Positions 1 to 6,771 of a stretch of 11,117 nucleotides of DNA are shown in pieces (positions within the stretch are counted from its first letter, which is position 1; every line of letters begins with the position of its first letter). The notes under the pieces were generated by a model. The model was not told the origin of the DNA. It ran no database searches and was given only the letters and a program-made list of their open reading frames with translations. Position numbers and translations under genes: made by a program. Origin of the DNA: Deltaproteobacteria bacterium (GTDB lineage: Bacteria; Desulfobacterota; Desulfobacteria; C00003060); assembly GCA_030667105.1 (NCBI GenBank), contig DAOUWN010000040.1, forward strand, positions 1 to 11,117, in the 5' to 3' direction.

Positions 1-646
1 CACCCCGCAATTCTTTTAGATCTTGTTCTAAAACCTTTACGTTTGTCTATTTGCGCCGCCCGAAACTGCGAATCCTTGACAGAAGATGGGAGGAGGATCC
101 AGAGTCGCATCTTAAATATTAATTATTCGAGTGTTTCGCCACAGCCTGGCACCACATGAGGCCGAAAAATCACGTCGTGATATCTATGACCTTTAAAGAA
201 TTGTGATGATGGCATGTTTTACTTTTGAGACTCTTGAAGCGACCACAATATGTTGACCCAGTGATTGAATTAAAACGCTGCCACGTTTTGATAGAAGCAT
301 GAATACTGGATGTAATTTTTTCGCCTTTGCTTCTTACAAACCTTCCCAACTGTATAATATCTACACACTTTTCCCGCCTGTTTTTCTCAAAATTGTCACC
401 TTTTGTTACAGTTCCGCCAGGGCATATGTTTTGGCATGTGAGACAACGCTTTAACATTACAGAGGATATCGATGTCTGTTCACACTGGCATCAACCTTGC
501 TGTATAAAAAACAATACATTTTTGGGCTGGCACCATAACTTGAACCGGATATACGAGGGTGACAGAACAAGTCTGAACTTTGACAATAGTCTGGGGCTAC
601 AGTTAAGCTTGTTCCACAATTGCTAACCACAACCTGGAAACTTCCA
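1..646. other. Left-end region with no supportable gene
   Basis: No reading frame here has both a convincing start and recognisable protein sequence. Two overlapping open frames exist. A minus-strand frame at 457-170 (95 codons) begins with a Cys-rich stretch, CLTCQNICP, but has no Shine-Dalgarno sequence before its ATG. A plus-strand frame at 327-626 (99 codons) also lacks a ribosome binding site and is rich in Trp, His and Asn in a way unlike the neighbouring genes. Frames running in from the left edge are short (about 52 and 39 codons) and unrecognised. The segment is more AT-rich than the operons to the right, for example near 112-127. It may be intergenic, hold the upstream control region of the Cys-rich pair, or contain a decayed gene. 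Confidence 0.4.
580..609 (+). promoter_or_regulatory. Candidate sigma-70 promoter for the cysteine-rich gene pair
   Basis: A perfect -35 hexamer TTGACA (580-585) is followed after 18 bases by TAAGCT (604-609), a weak -10 match at three of six positions. Transcription would begin near 616, leaving a leader of about 30 bases before the ATG at 647. The position is sensible, but the -10 is poor. Confidence 0.35.
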
Positions 647-883
647 ATGACCATCGAAGTAGATGAAGATGTTCGTAAAAAGACCACCAACTGCTATAAG
701 CTTTTCGGCTGTCTGACTGGTAACATTCACGACATGTGCGAAGCACAACGGCCCCTGCCTATGGGCGTAATTCTCGTAAAACCCAAAAGCGTAAATTCCT
801 GCCCCTATTACGTCCGTCTTGGTGAATCTAGATACTGCACATGTCCTACCAGGAATCAACTGTACACCCGTTATGGGATTTGA
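647..883 (+). CDS. Small cysteine-rich protein, tandem copy A (unknown function)
   Basis: Protein of 78 residues, not recognised. It has six cysteines (C16, C22, C31, C52, C64, C66), grouped around FGCLTG (20-25), the MC at 30-31, and a C-terminal CTCP followed by R, LY and RY. No signal peptide or membrane segment is visible, so it is probably cytoplasmic. It is a paralogue of the next gene. By hand alignment about 28 of 78 positions are identical, all six cysteines align, and both proteins end on the same Ile. Many differences are synonymous (TAC/TAT, CGT/CGC, TAT/TAC and ATT/ATC in the last codons), which argues that this frame is translated. The ATG at 647 was chosen because it lies exactly 15 codons before the first Cys, matching the GTG of copy B. 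The frame opens upstream to a TTG at 620. The ribosome binding site is weak. The cysteine spacing suggests a metal or Fe-S binding role, which is inference. Confidence 0.72.
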   Translation: MTIEVDEDVRKKTTNCYKLFGCLTGNIHDMCEAQRPLPMGVILVKPKSVNSCPYYVRLGESRYCTCPTRNQLYTRYGI

Positions 884-916
884 GCTTCGTTGCAAAGTCA
901 TATTGAACTCAAGACG

Positions 917-1156
917 GTGAATTACAAGATACCTGACGAAATCCTGAAGCAGACCACGAGATGCCAGAAAAACTTCGGCTGTTTGTCCGGTGAAGTAGAC
1001 AATATGTGCCAAGTTGAATTTCTTTCAAAATCTGCTCCAATTCTGTTTGTCGACAAAGTTCAGGATGGGTTCTGCAGTTACTGTGGTCAGTTCGGGCACT
1101 CCTGCCTTTGCTCCTGTCCTGTAAGGATGGAGCTGTATAATCGCTACCGGATCTAG
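917..1156 (+). CDS. Small cysteine-rich protein, tandem copy B (unknown function)
   Basis: Protein of 79 residues starting at GTG 917, or 88 residues from TTG 890; neither start has a strong Shine-Dalgarno sequence. It is a paralogue of copy A with the same core: C16, FGCLSG, MC at 30-31, C53, and the CSCP tail followed by R, LY and RY. It carries two further cysteines, C56 and C63, giving eight in all. The stretch C53-x2-C56-x4-H61 resembles the start of a CCHC zinc knuckle, but the last Cys falls at x3 or x5 after the His rather than x4. The gene lies in the same frame as copy A, with one TGA and 11 codons between that stop and the GTG. Its TAG overlaps the stop of the convergent gmhB by four bases, so no separate terminator lies between them. 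The function is unknown. Redox, Zn or Fe-S binding are all possible. Confidence 0.72.
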   Translation: MNYKIPDEILKQTTRCQKNFGCLSGEVDNMCQVEFLSKSAPILFVDKVQDGFCSYCGQFGHSCLCSCPVRMELYNRYRI

Positions 1157-1731
1157 GCCTTGATGGAGCTTTCACCAATCAGCCACTTGACAGCAGCCAG
1201 AAGATCATCGGCTACGTAATCCGGGACCATGCCACCTTCCTGGCACAGACGTTCGGCATCCACACCGTGGCCCGTGCGAACGAGTATGGCCGCCCCACAC
1301 CCTGCCCGGCGGGCGCACTGGATGTCTTTGAAGTTGTCACCAATCATGCACGCCTCAGACAAATCCAGCCCGCGCTCAGCTTGCGCCCGGAAGATCAATC
1401 CGGGTTCCGGCTTTCGGCAACTGCATCCGTCTTCAGGAAGATGGGGACAGTAATAGACTGCCTCTATCTTGCCGCCGTGGGCGACTACTGCCGTTGCCAT
1501 CTTCTCATGTATCTCTCGGAGTTCCGCCTCGCTGAGGATATTACGATTGATCACTGACTGGTTAGTGATTACAACAATGCGGAACCCATTGAGGGTTAAT
1601 AACTTCAGAGCGTCGAGGCTCCCTGGTATCCAGTCGAACTCAGACGAGCTTTTCACATAGTCAGTACGATCCCTGTTGATCACCCCGTCTCTGTCCAGCA
1701 AAATTGTCTTCAACTTACGAAATTCTTCCAC
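1153..1731 (-). CDS. gmhB: D-glycero-D-manno-heptose 1,7-bisphosphate 7-phosphatase
   Basis: HAD-superfamily phosphatase of 192 residues that removes the 7-phosphate from heptose bisphosphate in the cytoplasm, a step towards ADP-heptose for the lipopolysaccharide inner core. HAD motif I is DRDGVIN (13-19, nucleophile D13 and acid/base D15). Motif II is TNQS (56-59). The zinc loop has C95, H97, C103 and C105, followed by the motif III Lys in CRKP (K107). Motif IV is GDNFKD (131-136). The C-x-H...C-x-C zinc loop and the length are typical of GmhB and set it apart from the HisB phosphatase domain only by context, since no his genes are present. The start is GTG at 1731 with a modest AAGAG-like site upstream. 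It is the last gene of the leftward run, 34 bases after rlpA, and ends against the convergent Cys-rich gene. A Gram-negative outer membrane is implied. Confidence 0.92.
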   Translation of the reverse strand: MEEFRKLKTILLDRDGVINRDRTDYVKSSSEFDWIPGSLDALKLLTLNGFRIVVITNQSVINRNILSEAELREIHEKMATAVVAHGGKIEAVYYCPHLPEDGCSCRKPEPGLIFRAQAERGLDLSEACMIGDNFKDIQCARRAGCGAAILVRTGHGVDAERLCQEGGMVPDYVADDLLAAVKWLIGESSIKA

Positions 1732-1765
1732 GATTTCTCTTGAGAAAAAATGTCAACACCTCTTC

Positions 1766-2524
1766 CTAGCGAGCTACTACAATGGCCTCCGGAAACCCAT
1801 CGGCTTCCAGCATTTTTTCGTATTCCCTGGCCTGATCCAGGGTTGTGCACCGTGCAACACGAACCCTGTAGAATGTCCCATCCTTGCTCTCGTATGCAAC
1901 AATATGGACGTCCTTGTACGCCGAAGCCAGTCTGTTTTTTATCTTTAGAGCGTTAGCCCTCTCTTTGAATGCACCAACCTGAACCGCAAAATCCCCAACA
2001 TAGTAATTGCCCGGCACATAAGTCCGTTTGCCATCGGCCTTTGCCGCGGTCTTTTTCGGTGTGCCCAATGCCACAATCTCCACAGGCGCTGTTCCCGGGC
2101 CCACCAAGCCAATCTTCTTGGCGGCGCCGTATGACAGGTCAATGATCCGGCCACGGATAAAGGGCCCCCGATCGTTTATTCTCACCACAAGTTTTTTCCC
2201 GTTCCTTAAGTTATGCACCTTCACGTGAGTTCCAAAAGGCAGGGTTTTGTGCGCAGCCGTCACGGCATACATGTTATAAGTCTCGCCGGTGGCTGTCTTT
2301 CGGCCGTGGAACTTCTTCCCGTACCACGAAGCAATGCCCCGCTCTCGAAAACCACGAGCATGTTTTGCGGGCTGATACCATTGTTTGCCAATCTTGTACG
2401 GGGCGGGATAACCCGGAAGGGAAGAGGGTTCTTTTTCCGGCGTGGCACAGCCGAACAAGAAAAACAGGGAAATAGATAATGCAAATGGCAGGGTATAGTG
2501 TTTAGGAAAAAAATTTGACGGCAA
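1766..2524 (-). CDS. rlpA: RlpA-family lipoprotein (septal lytic transglycosylase type) with SPOR domain
   Basis: Predicted outer-membrane lipoprotein of 252 residues. A signal sequence with a hydrophobic core ([15 protein letters not shown]) ends at lipobox Cys 26. A double-psi beta-barrel RlpA domain follows at about 63-153, with [17 protein letters not shown] and [10 protein letters not shown]-terminal SPOR domain spans about 172-252 and should bind denuded septal peptidoglycan. Residues E81, H92 and D118 are spaced 11 and 26 apart, as in the catalytic E/H/D set I recall for Pseudomonas RlpA, so lytic transglycosylase activity is plausible. I chose TTG 2524 because GAGG lies eight bases upstream and the resulting signal peptide is of normal length. 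Starts at GTG 2569 (267 residues) or ATG 2540-2542 lack a ribosome binding site, and the GTG sits in the loop of a palindrome. It follows the mutase subunit gene by 75 bases and precedes gmhB. Confidence 0.9.
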   Translation of the reverse strand: MPSNFFPKHYTLPFALSISLFFLFGCATPEKEPSSLPGYPAPYKIGKQWYQPAKHARGFRERGIASWYGKKFHGRKTATGETYNMYAVTAAHKTLPFGTHVKVHNLRNGKKLVVRINDRGPFIRGRIIDLSYGAAKKIGLVGPGTAPVEIVALGTPKKTAAKADGKRTYVPGNYYVGDFAVQVGAFKERANALKIKNRLASAYKDVHIVAYESKDGTFYRVRVARCTTLDQAREYEKMLEADGFPEAIVVAR

Positions 2525-2532
2525 AGTTCTTT

Positions 2533-2536
2533 CCTC
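2533..2536 (-). promoter_or_regulatory. Ribosome binding site that favours a TTG start for rlpA
   Basis: On the minus strand GAGGAAAG lies just before the TTG at 2524, with eight bases between GAGG and the start codon. The two alternative upstream starts have nothing comparable, so this site decides the start I chose for rlpA. Confidence 0.55.
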
Positions 2537-2560
2537 AAGCATGGCGCAATTCGGCAAGGC

Positions 2561-2575
2561 CCCGCCCACGGCGGG
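2561..2575. repeat. GC-rich palindrome between mutase subunit and rlpA genes
   Basis: CCCGCC-cac-GGCGGG is a perfect 6-bp stem with a 3-base loop. No T-tract follows on either strand, so it does not look like a complete intrinsic terminator. A very similar element, TCCGCC-gca-GGCGGA, lies at 9808-9822. The pair may belong to a dispersed short palindrome family, or this one may moderate transcription or RNA decay between the propionate genes and rlpA. Confidence 0.4.
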
Positions 2576-2599
2576 ATCACTAAAAATCGCTAAGCGGTT

Positions 2600-2995
2600 C
2601 TATCCAACGTTTTCTTCTATGAAACGAACAGTATCGCTTGTGGGGGTGCCGGGCCCGAAAATGGCCCTTATGCCAGCCTTCTTCAGACCTGGGATATCTT
2701 CTTCAGGGATGATTCCGCCACCAATGACCAAGATATCGCTCGCGCCAGCCTCCTCTAGAAGTTCCATGACCCTCGGAAAGAGGTAATCGTGGGCGCCTGA
2801 CAGCACGCTCATGGCAATAACATCCACACCTTCCTGGATGGATGCCTGGACGATCTGCTCAGGGGTCTGGCGCAAACCCGTGTAAATCACCTCCATGCCG
2901 GCATCACGCAAGGCATAGCAGATGACTTTGATGCCTCGATCATGACCATCCAGCCCTGGTTTTGCTGCCAGGACCCGAATCTTTTTCTTTGTCAT
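2600..2995 (-). CDS. mcmA2: Methylmalonyl-CoA mutase, cobalamin-binding (C-terminal) subunit
   Basis: Adenosylcobalamin-binding subunit of 131 residues that partners the catalytic subunit encoded just upstream. The base-off/His-on signature is complete: D16-x-H18-x-x-G21 (in LDGHDRG, with H18 as the lower cobalt ligand), S63-x-L65, and the GGG at 92-94. The Rossmann-like B12 fold covers nearly the whole protein. The length matches stand-alone small subunits of archaeal, Firmicute and deltaproteobacterial mutases rather than the fused enzymes of enteric bacteria and animals. ATG 2995 is preceded by a GAGG site. The gene starts 18 bases after the stop of the catalytic subunit, so they should be co-transcribed. 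This subunit appears intact, although its partner carries an internal stop. Confidence 0.95.
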   Translation of the reverse strand: MTKKKIRVLAAKPGLDGHDRGIKVICYALRDAGMEVIYTGLRQTPEQIVQASIQEGVDVIAMSVLSGAHDYLFPRVMELLEEAGASDILVIGGGIIPEEDIPGLKKAGIRAIFGPGTPTSDTVRFIEENVG

Positions 2996-3013
2996 CGCCT
3001 GAACCTCACCCCT

Positions 3014-3391
3014 CTATAACGTCGACACCGCCCTGTACTCTCCGAAAACCTCCCTTAGTGTATCACAAATCTCCCCCAGGCTGGCATAGCACCTAACAGC
3101 CGCAATAATATGCGGCATCAAGTTATCGGTCCCCTGCGCACAGTTCTTGAGCTTTTCAAGGGCCGAAACCACGGCAGCACCGTCCCGCCGTGCCTTGACC
3201 TGCTTAAGCTTGGTCACCTGAGACTCCCCGACAGCAGGATTCACACGCAGGAGGTTCCTGGGCGGCGCTTCCTCCTGTTGAAACTTGTTGAGCCCAACCA
3301 CTACCTGGTCGCCAGACTCCACAGCCCGTTGATAGGCATAGGCGCTTTCCTGTATCTCTTTCTGGATGAATCCTTGTTCAATGGCTGCCAC
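3014..3391 (-). CDS. mcmA1: Methylmalonyl-CoA mutase catalytic subunit, C-terminal part after an in-frame stop
   Basis: The remaining 125 residues of the mutase catalytic chain, counted from the first GTG after the stop at 3422-3424. The sequence is well conserved: AAIEQGFIQKEIQESAY, then VVGLNKF, EAPPRNLLRV and a tail with LGEICDTLREVFGEY. It matches the linker region that follows the barrel in intact mutases. Ten more codons between the TAA and this GTG also read as family sequence (LDQIDKNGGA), so the frame is unbroken apart from the stop. The GTG is a normal internal Val in relatives, and I see no convincing Shine-Dalgarno sequence before it. This is probably not a separate gene but the rest of one of about 560 codons. 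Its preserved reading frame argues that the lesion is recent, artefactual or bypassed. Confidence 0.8.
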   Translation of the reverse strand: MAAIEQGFIQKEIQESAYAYQRAVESGDQVVVGLNKFQQEEAPPRNLLRVNPAVGESQVTKLKQVKARRDGAAVVSALEKLKNCAQGTDNLMPHIIAAVRCYASLGEICDTLREVFGEYRAVSTL

Positions 3392-3421
3392 GGCCCCGCC
3401 ATTTTTGTCAATTTGGTCAAG

Positions 3422-3424
3422 TTA
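3422..3424 (-). other. In-frame TAA interrupting the mutase catalytic gene
   Basis: The minus strand reads GCG CAG GCC TAA CTT GAC CAA ATT GAC, with family sequence on both sides in the same frame. Relatives usually have an aromatic or similar residue here, often Tyr (the A-Y-L or E-Y-I pattern before I-x-x-x-GG), so one change from TAT or TAC explains it. No length change is needed. The base after the stop is C, generally the weakest termination context. Confidence 0.9.
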
Positions 3425-4690
3425 GGCCTGCGCCCGCTGCTCAATCTCGTCAGTCAGCCTCTCGACAAAAAATGAGCCTCCCAGGGGGTCGACTGTATCG
3501 GCAACCCCAGATTCGTAAGCAATAACCTGTTGGGTTCTAAGGGCTATTTGAACGGCCTCTTCCGAAGGGAGTGAAAAGGCTTCATCCATGGAATTCGTAT
3601 GAAGAGATTGGGCACCACCAAGCACGGCAGAGAGGGCCTGGAGGGTTACCCTGATCACGTTGTTGTGCGGCTGCTGGGCCGTGAGTGTGCATCCGGCCGT
3701 CTGCGTATGAAAGCGGAGCATTAGAGACTTGGGGGATTTGGCGCCGAATCGTTCCTTCATGATCCGCGCCCACAAGCGCCGAGCCGCCCTGAACTTGGCG
3801 CTCTCTTCAAAAAAGTCCATGTGGGCATTAAAGAAAAAAGAAAGCCTCGGAGCAAAGTCATCCACCTTCAGGCCCGCCTGGAGGGCTGCCTCTACATAGG
3901 CGATACCGTTGGCCAGGGTAAAGGCCACCTCTTGCACGGCCGTGGACCCTGCCTCCCTGATGTGATATCCGCTGATGCTGATAGTATTCCATGTGGGAAT
4001 GTGCTGGGAACAGAAGCTGAAAATATCCGTAATAATGCGCATGGAAGGCGCAGGTGGAAAGATGTAGGTCCCTCTTGCTGCATATTCCTTGAGGATGTCA
4101 TTTTGGATGGTGCCCTTCAATCTCTCAGAGGGCACCCCCTGTTTGGCCGCTGTTTCCATGTACATTGCAAGCAGAACTGCAGCGGGCGCATTGATTGTCA
4201 TCGAGGTGCTCACCTGATCCAGCGGGATGCCGTCAAACAGGGTCTCCACGTCCATCAGAGAATCAATGGCTACGCCCACCTTGCCGACTTCACCTTGAGC
4301 CAGGGGATGATCCGAATCGTATCCAATCTGAGTTGGAAGATCAAAGGCGATGCTCAGCCCTGTCTGTCCCTGCTCAAGCAGATACTTGTACCGCTTGTTC
4401 GACTCCTCTGCAGTGGCAAAACCGGCATACTGCCGCATTGTCCAGAATCGACCGCGGTACATAGTGGGCTGAACCCCCCGGGTGTAGGGATAACTCCCAG
4501 GAAATCCAAGGCTCTCCATGTAGTCTAAGTCAGATTCGGAAAGAGGTGTATAGAGACGCTCCAGCGGGATTTCCGAAAGGGTTTGAAAAGTCTCTTTGCG
4601 CTCGGGACGCTTAGCAACAAGCGCTGCCGTCTTCTCGGCCCAGCCAGCGGACGCCCCCTCAATCTCCTTTAGTTTCTTGGCATCATACAT
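3422..4690 (-). CDS. mcmA1: Methylmalonyl-CoA mutase catalytic subunit, N-terminal part (barrel domain)
   Basis: Interconverts (R)-methylmalonyl-CoA and succinyl-CoA with adenosylcobalamin. These 422 residues carry the substrate-binding TIM barrel: [52 protein letters not shown] and [10 protein letters not shown]. Residues aligning with Tyr89, Arg207 and His244 of the Propionibacterium enzyme are present (Y88, R206, H243). The Tyr/Arg pair favours methylmalonyl-CoA over isobutyryl-CoA. The chain stops at TAA 3424-3422, about 140 residues short of the usual 550-565 for a stand-alone large subunit; the rest follows in frame. ATG 4690 was preferred because AAGGTG (4697-4702), overlapping the stop of the upstream carboxyltransferase, is well placed for it. 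GTG 4699 would add three residues. Translation is probably coupled to the upstream gene. Whether active enzyme is made depends on the stop. Confidence 0.93.
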   Translation of the reverse strand: MYDAKKLKEIEGASAGWAEKTAALVAKRPERKETFQTLSEIPLERLYTPLSESDLDYMESLGFPGSYPYTRGVQPTMYRGRFWTMRQYAGFATAEESNKRYKYLLEQGQTGLSIAFDLPTQIGYDSDHPLAQGEVGKVGVAIDSLMDVETLFDGIPLDQVSTSMTINAPAAVLLAMYMETAAKQGVPSERLKGTIQNDILKEYAARGTYIFPPAPSMRIITDIFSFCSQHIPTWNTISISGYHIREAGSTAVQEVAFTLANGIAYVEAALQAGLKVDDFAPRLSFFFNAHMDFFEESAKFRAARRLWARIMKERFGAKSPKSLMLRFHTQTAGCTLTAQQPHNNVIRVTLQALSAVLGGAQSLHTNSMDEAFSLPSEEAVQIALRTQQVIAYESGVADTVDPLGGSFFVERLTDEIEQRAQA

Positions 4691-4700
4691 GGCACTCACC

Positions 4701-6251
4701 TTACAAAGGCAAGTTGTCGTGCTTTTTTGGGGGCATGCGATCTTTCTTGTTCTTGAGAGACTCCAGCGCTCTGATCAATTTGGGACGCGTCTGCTCCGGC
4801 AAGATAATCTCATCGATAAATCCGCTTTCAGCCGCGCGATACGGACTGGCAAAGGTTCTGCGATATTCTTCGATCATTTCAGCTTCCTTTTGCGCTGGAT
4901 CTTCTGCCCCGCTTATCTCCTTTTTGAACACGATGTTCACCGCCCCCTCCGGCCCCATCACGGCAATCTCCGCTGAAGGATAAGCATAATTGATATCTCC
5001 CCACAGGTGTTTGCTCGACATCACGATGTATGCCCCGCCATAAGCCTTGCGCGTGATCACGGTAATCTTGGGTACTACGGCCTCACAGTAAGCATAGATG
5101 AGCTTGGCGCCGTGTTTTATGATTCCGCCAAATTCCTGAGTCGTGCCAGGGAGAAACCCCGGTACGTCGCAAAACGTAACAAGCGGAACGTTAAAGCAAT
5201 CGCAGAATCGAACGAACCGGGCGCCCTTGATGGAGGCATTGATGTCCAGGCACCCCGCAAAGAAGGAGGGTTGGTTAGCCACCACCCCCACGGTCATACC
5301 ATTTAAGCGGGCAAAGCCGATTATGATATTGGGCGCATACCTGAGCTGGACCTCAAAAAAGTAATGATTATCCATGACCGAGTGGATAATCTTGCGCATA
5401 TCATAAGGCTGTTTTGGATTATCCGGCACAACCTCCCGAAGCCCCATATCGATTCGGTTCGGGTCGTCGGCAGGCTCAACAGCAGGGGGATTCTCCCGGC
5501 AGTTCTGAGGCAGGAAGCTCAAGAGATCACGAACCATGGCAAGGACTTCCTGATCGTCTTTTCCCGCAAAATGTGCAACGCCGCTTGTTGTGTTGTGTGT
5601 CAGGGCGCCGCCCAGTTTTTCAGCCGTAACCTCCTCGTGGGTGACTGTCTTTATGACCTGGGGACCTGTGATAAACATAAAGCTGGTGTTTTCAACCATA
5701 AAAATGAAGTCGGTCAGAGCCGGAGAGTAGACTGCCCCTCCGGCACATGGTCCCATAATGACCGAGATCTGCGGGATAACGCCGCTTGACAGGACGTTTC
5801 GCATGAATATGTTCCCGTATCCGGCCAGACTGGAGACCCCTTCCTGGATGCGAGCGCCTCCTGAATCGTTTATGCCGATGAGCGGCGCGCCGTTTTTTCG
5901 CGCAAGGTCCATGACCTTACAGATCTTGTCACTTACTGCAAGGCTCAGGGAACCGCCCAGTATGGTAAAGTCCTGGGCAAAGACATAGACCAACCGCCCG
6001 TTGATGCGGCCGTACCCGGTCACAACGCCGTCGCCGGGAAACCTCTTTTTGTCCAGACCAAAATCTGTGGCCTGGTGGAGAACAAACTTGTCGATCTCTT
6101 CAAAGCTGTCTTTGTCCAGAAGCCCGTATATCCGCTCCCGCGCTGTCCATTTCCCTTTCTTGTGCTGGGTGTCAATCCGGTCCTGGCCGCCACCCAGTTC
6201 GGCCTCCGCGTTCTTTTCAATCAACGCTTGAATCTTGTCTTCATTTGCCAT
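4701..6251 (-). CDS. Acyl-CoA carboxyltransferase subunit (propionyl-CoA carboxylase beta / methylmalonyl-CoA decarboxylase alpha type)
   Basis: Carboxyltransferase of 516 residues with two crotonase-like domains, which moves CO2 between carboxybiotin and an acyl-CoA, here most likely propionyl-CoA/(S)-methylmalonyl-CoA. The N-domain has [13 protein letters not shown] (126-138) and the oxyanion-hole segment [16 protein letters not shown] (167-182). The C-domain has [14 protein letters not shown] and [13 protein letters not shown]. The length is that of the 12S transcarboxylase, PccB and MmdA group. The start is ATG 6251 with GGAG (6259-6262) upstream. Its place between a biotin carrier and the mutase supports propionate metabolism. 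With no biotin carboxylase or membrane decarboxylase subunit here, the sequence alone cannot say whether it works as an ATP-dependent carboxylase, a Na+-pumping decarboxylase or an oxaloacetate-linked transcarboxylase. It ends ten bases before the mutase ATG, which suggests translational coupling. Confidence 0.92.
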   Translation of the reverse strand: MANEDKIQALIEKNAEAELGGGQDRIDTQHKKGKWTARERIYGLLDKDSFEEIDKFVLHQATDFGLDKKRFPGDGVVTGYGRINGRLVYVFAQDFTILGGSLSLAVSDKICKVMDLARKNGAPLIGINDSGGARIQEGVSSLAGYGNIFMRNVLSSGVIPQISVIMGPCAGGAVYSPALTDFIFMVENTSFMFITGPQVIKTVTHEEVTAEKLGGALTHNTTSGVAHFAGKDDQEVLAMVRDLLSFLPQNCRENPPAVEPADDPNRIDMGLREVVPDNPKQPYDMRKIIHSVMDNHYFFEVQLRYAPNIIIGFARLNGMTVGVVANQPSFFAGCLDINASIKGARFVRFCDCFNVPLVTFCDVPGFLPGTTQEFGGIIKHGAKLIYAYCEAVVPKITVITRKAYGGAYIVMSSKHLWGDINYAYPSAEIAVMGPEGAVNIVFKKEISGAEDPAQKEAEMIEEYRRTFASPYRAAESGFIDEIILPEQTRPKLIRALESLKNKKDRMPPKKHDNLPL

Positions 6252-6286
6252 GATATCTCTCCAAGGCGAACTACGCCTTCCGCACC

Positions 6287-6739
6287 CTATCCTTGATCTA
6301 TCACCACAAGAACATCATCAGTTGACACTTGATCTCCTGCCTTGACCCGCAGTTCCTTCACAGTCCCGTCTGCGGGAGCAGGAATCTCATTTTCCATTTT
6401 CATGGCCTCCAGCTTGATCACGGGCGTGCCGGCAGCCACGCTATCGCCAACGGAAACCATAACCTCCAATATGAGGCCCGGCATGGGCGCCAGAACCTGA
6501 CCTCCCGACGGAACCGAGGTCACAGGCGCCAGGGGTGGTTCAGGGGTTGCCTGCCCCCTGTCTTGTGGAACACCTGGAAAGGGTGGTGCCACACGAGGGG
6601 CTACGACTGCTTCTGCTGCCTTTTTTACGTCGATTTCATAGGGCTTGCCATCCACCTTCACCACAGCCTGCTTACCGTCAAATTTCTCAATATCAATCTT
6701 ATAGTCTCTTCCCTCAACGGTTAGCTCAAATGTCTTCAT
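6287..6739 (-). CDS. Biotin carboxyl carrier protein of the acyl-CoA carboxyltransferase
   Basis: Carrier of 150 residues that ferries carboxybiotin to the carboxyltransferase encoded next. The N-terminal 45 residues form a small beta-rich segment ([16 protein letters not shown]) seen in decarboxylase gamma/carrier subunits. A flexible Pro/Ala/Val-rich linker follows at about 46-78. The C-terminal biotinyl domain (about 80-150) contains EAMKMEN with K114 as the biotinylation site, and the paired Gly turns (APMPG and PADG) of the fold. The architecture resembles MmdC, GcdC and 1.3S transcarboxylase carriers more than AccB. The start is ATG 6739. A GGAG lies 12-13 bases upstream, rather far, so initiation may be modest. 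It is the first gene of the leftward propionate run, directly after the lon terminator, and 35 bases before the carboxyltransferase. Confidence 0.92.
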   Translation of the reverse strand: MKTFELTVEGRDYKIDIEKFDGKQAVVKVDGKPYEIDVKKAAEAVVAPRVAPPFPGVPQDRGQATPEPPLAPVTSVPSGGQVLAPMPGLILEVMVSVGDSVAAGTPVIKLEAMKMENEIPAPADGTVKELRVKAGDQVSTDDVLVVIDQG

Positions 6740-6771
6740 ATTCTTAGAAGTTCTCCGTTTTTTCCATTCTC

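Noticed and set aside
76..104. TTGACA at 76-81 as a promoter
   Set aside because: No -10 lies 16-18 bases downstream; the AT-rich stretch is about 30 bases away.
169..181. Palindrome ATCACG-t-CGTGAT as an operator
   Set aside because: Arms of six with one central base are expected a few times by chance in this length, and there is no promoter or gene beside it.
623..1012. Minus-strand open frame of 129 codons across both Cys-rich genes
   Set aside because: The two plus-strand copies are homologous in protein with synonymous differences, which assigns coding to the plus strand.
1735..1748. Palindrome TTTCTC-tt-GAGAAA as a terminator between rlpA and gmhB
   Set aside because: It is an AT-rich 6-bp stem without a downstream T-tract, and it overlaps the likely gmhB ribosome binding site.
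3389..3424. Frameshift as the cause of the broken mutase gene
   Set aside because: Family sequence on both sides of the TAA is in the same frame with no extra or missing bases. A substitution is enough.
3422..3424. Pyrrolysine or selenocysteine recoding at the mutase stop
   Set aside because: The codon is TAA, whereas those systems use TAG and TGA.
3821..4528. Long plus-strand open frame (235 codons)
   Set aside because: It is antisense to strongly conserved mutase sequence, and the protein it would give resembles nothing and has no ribosome binding site.
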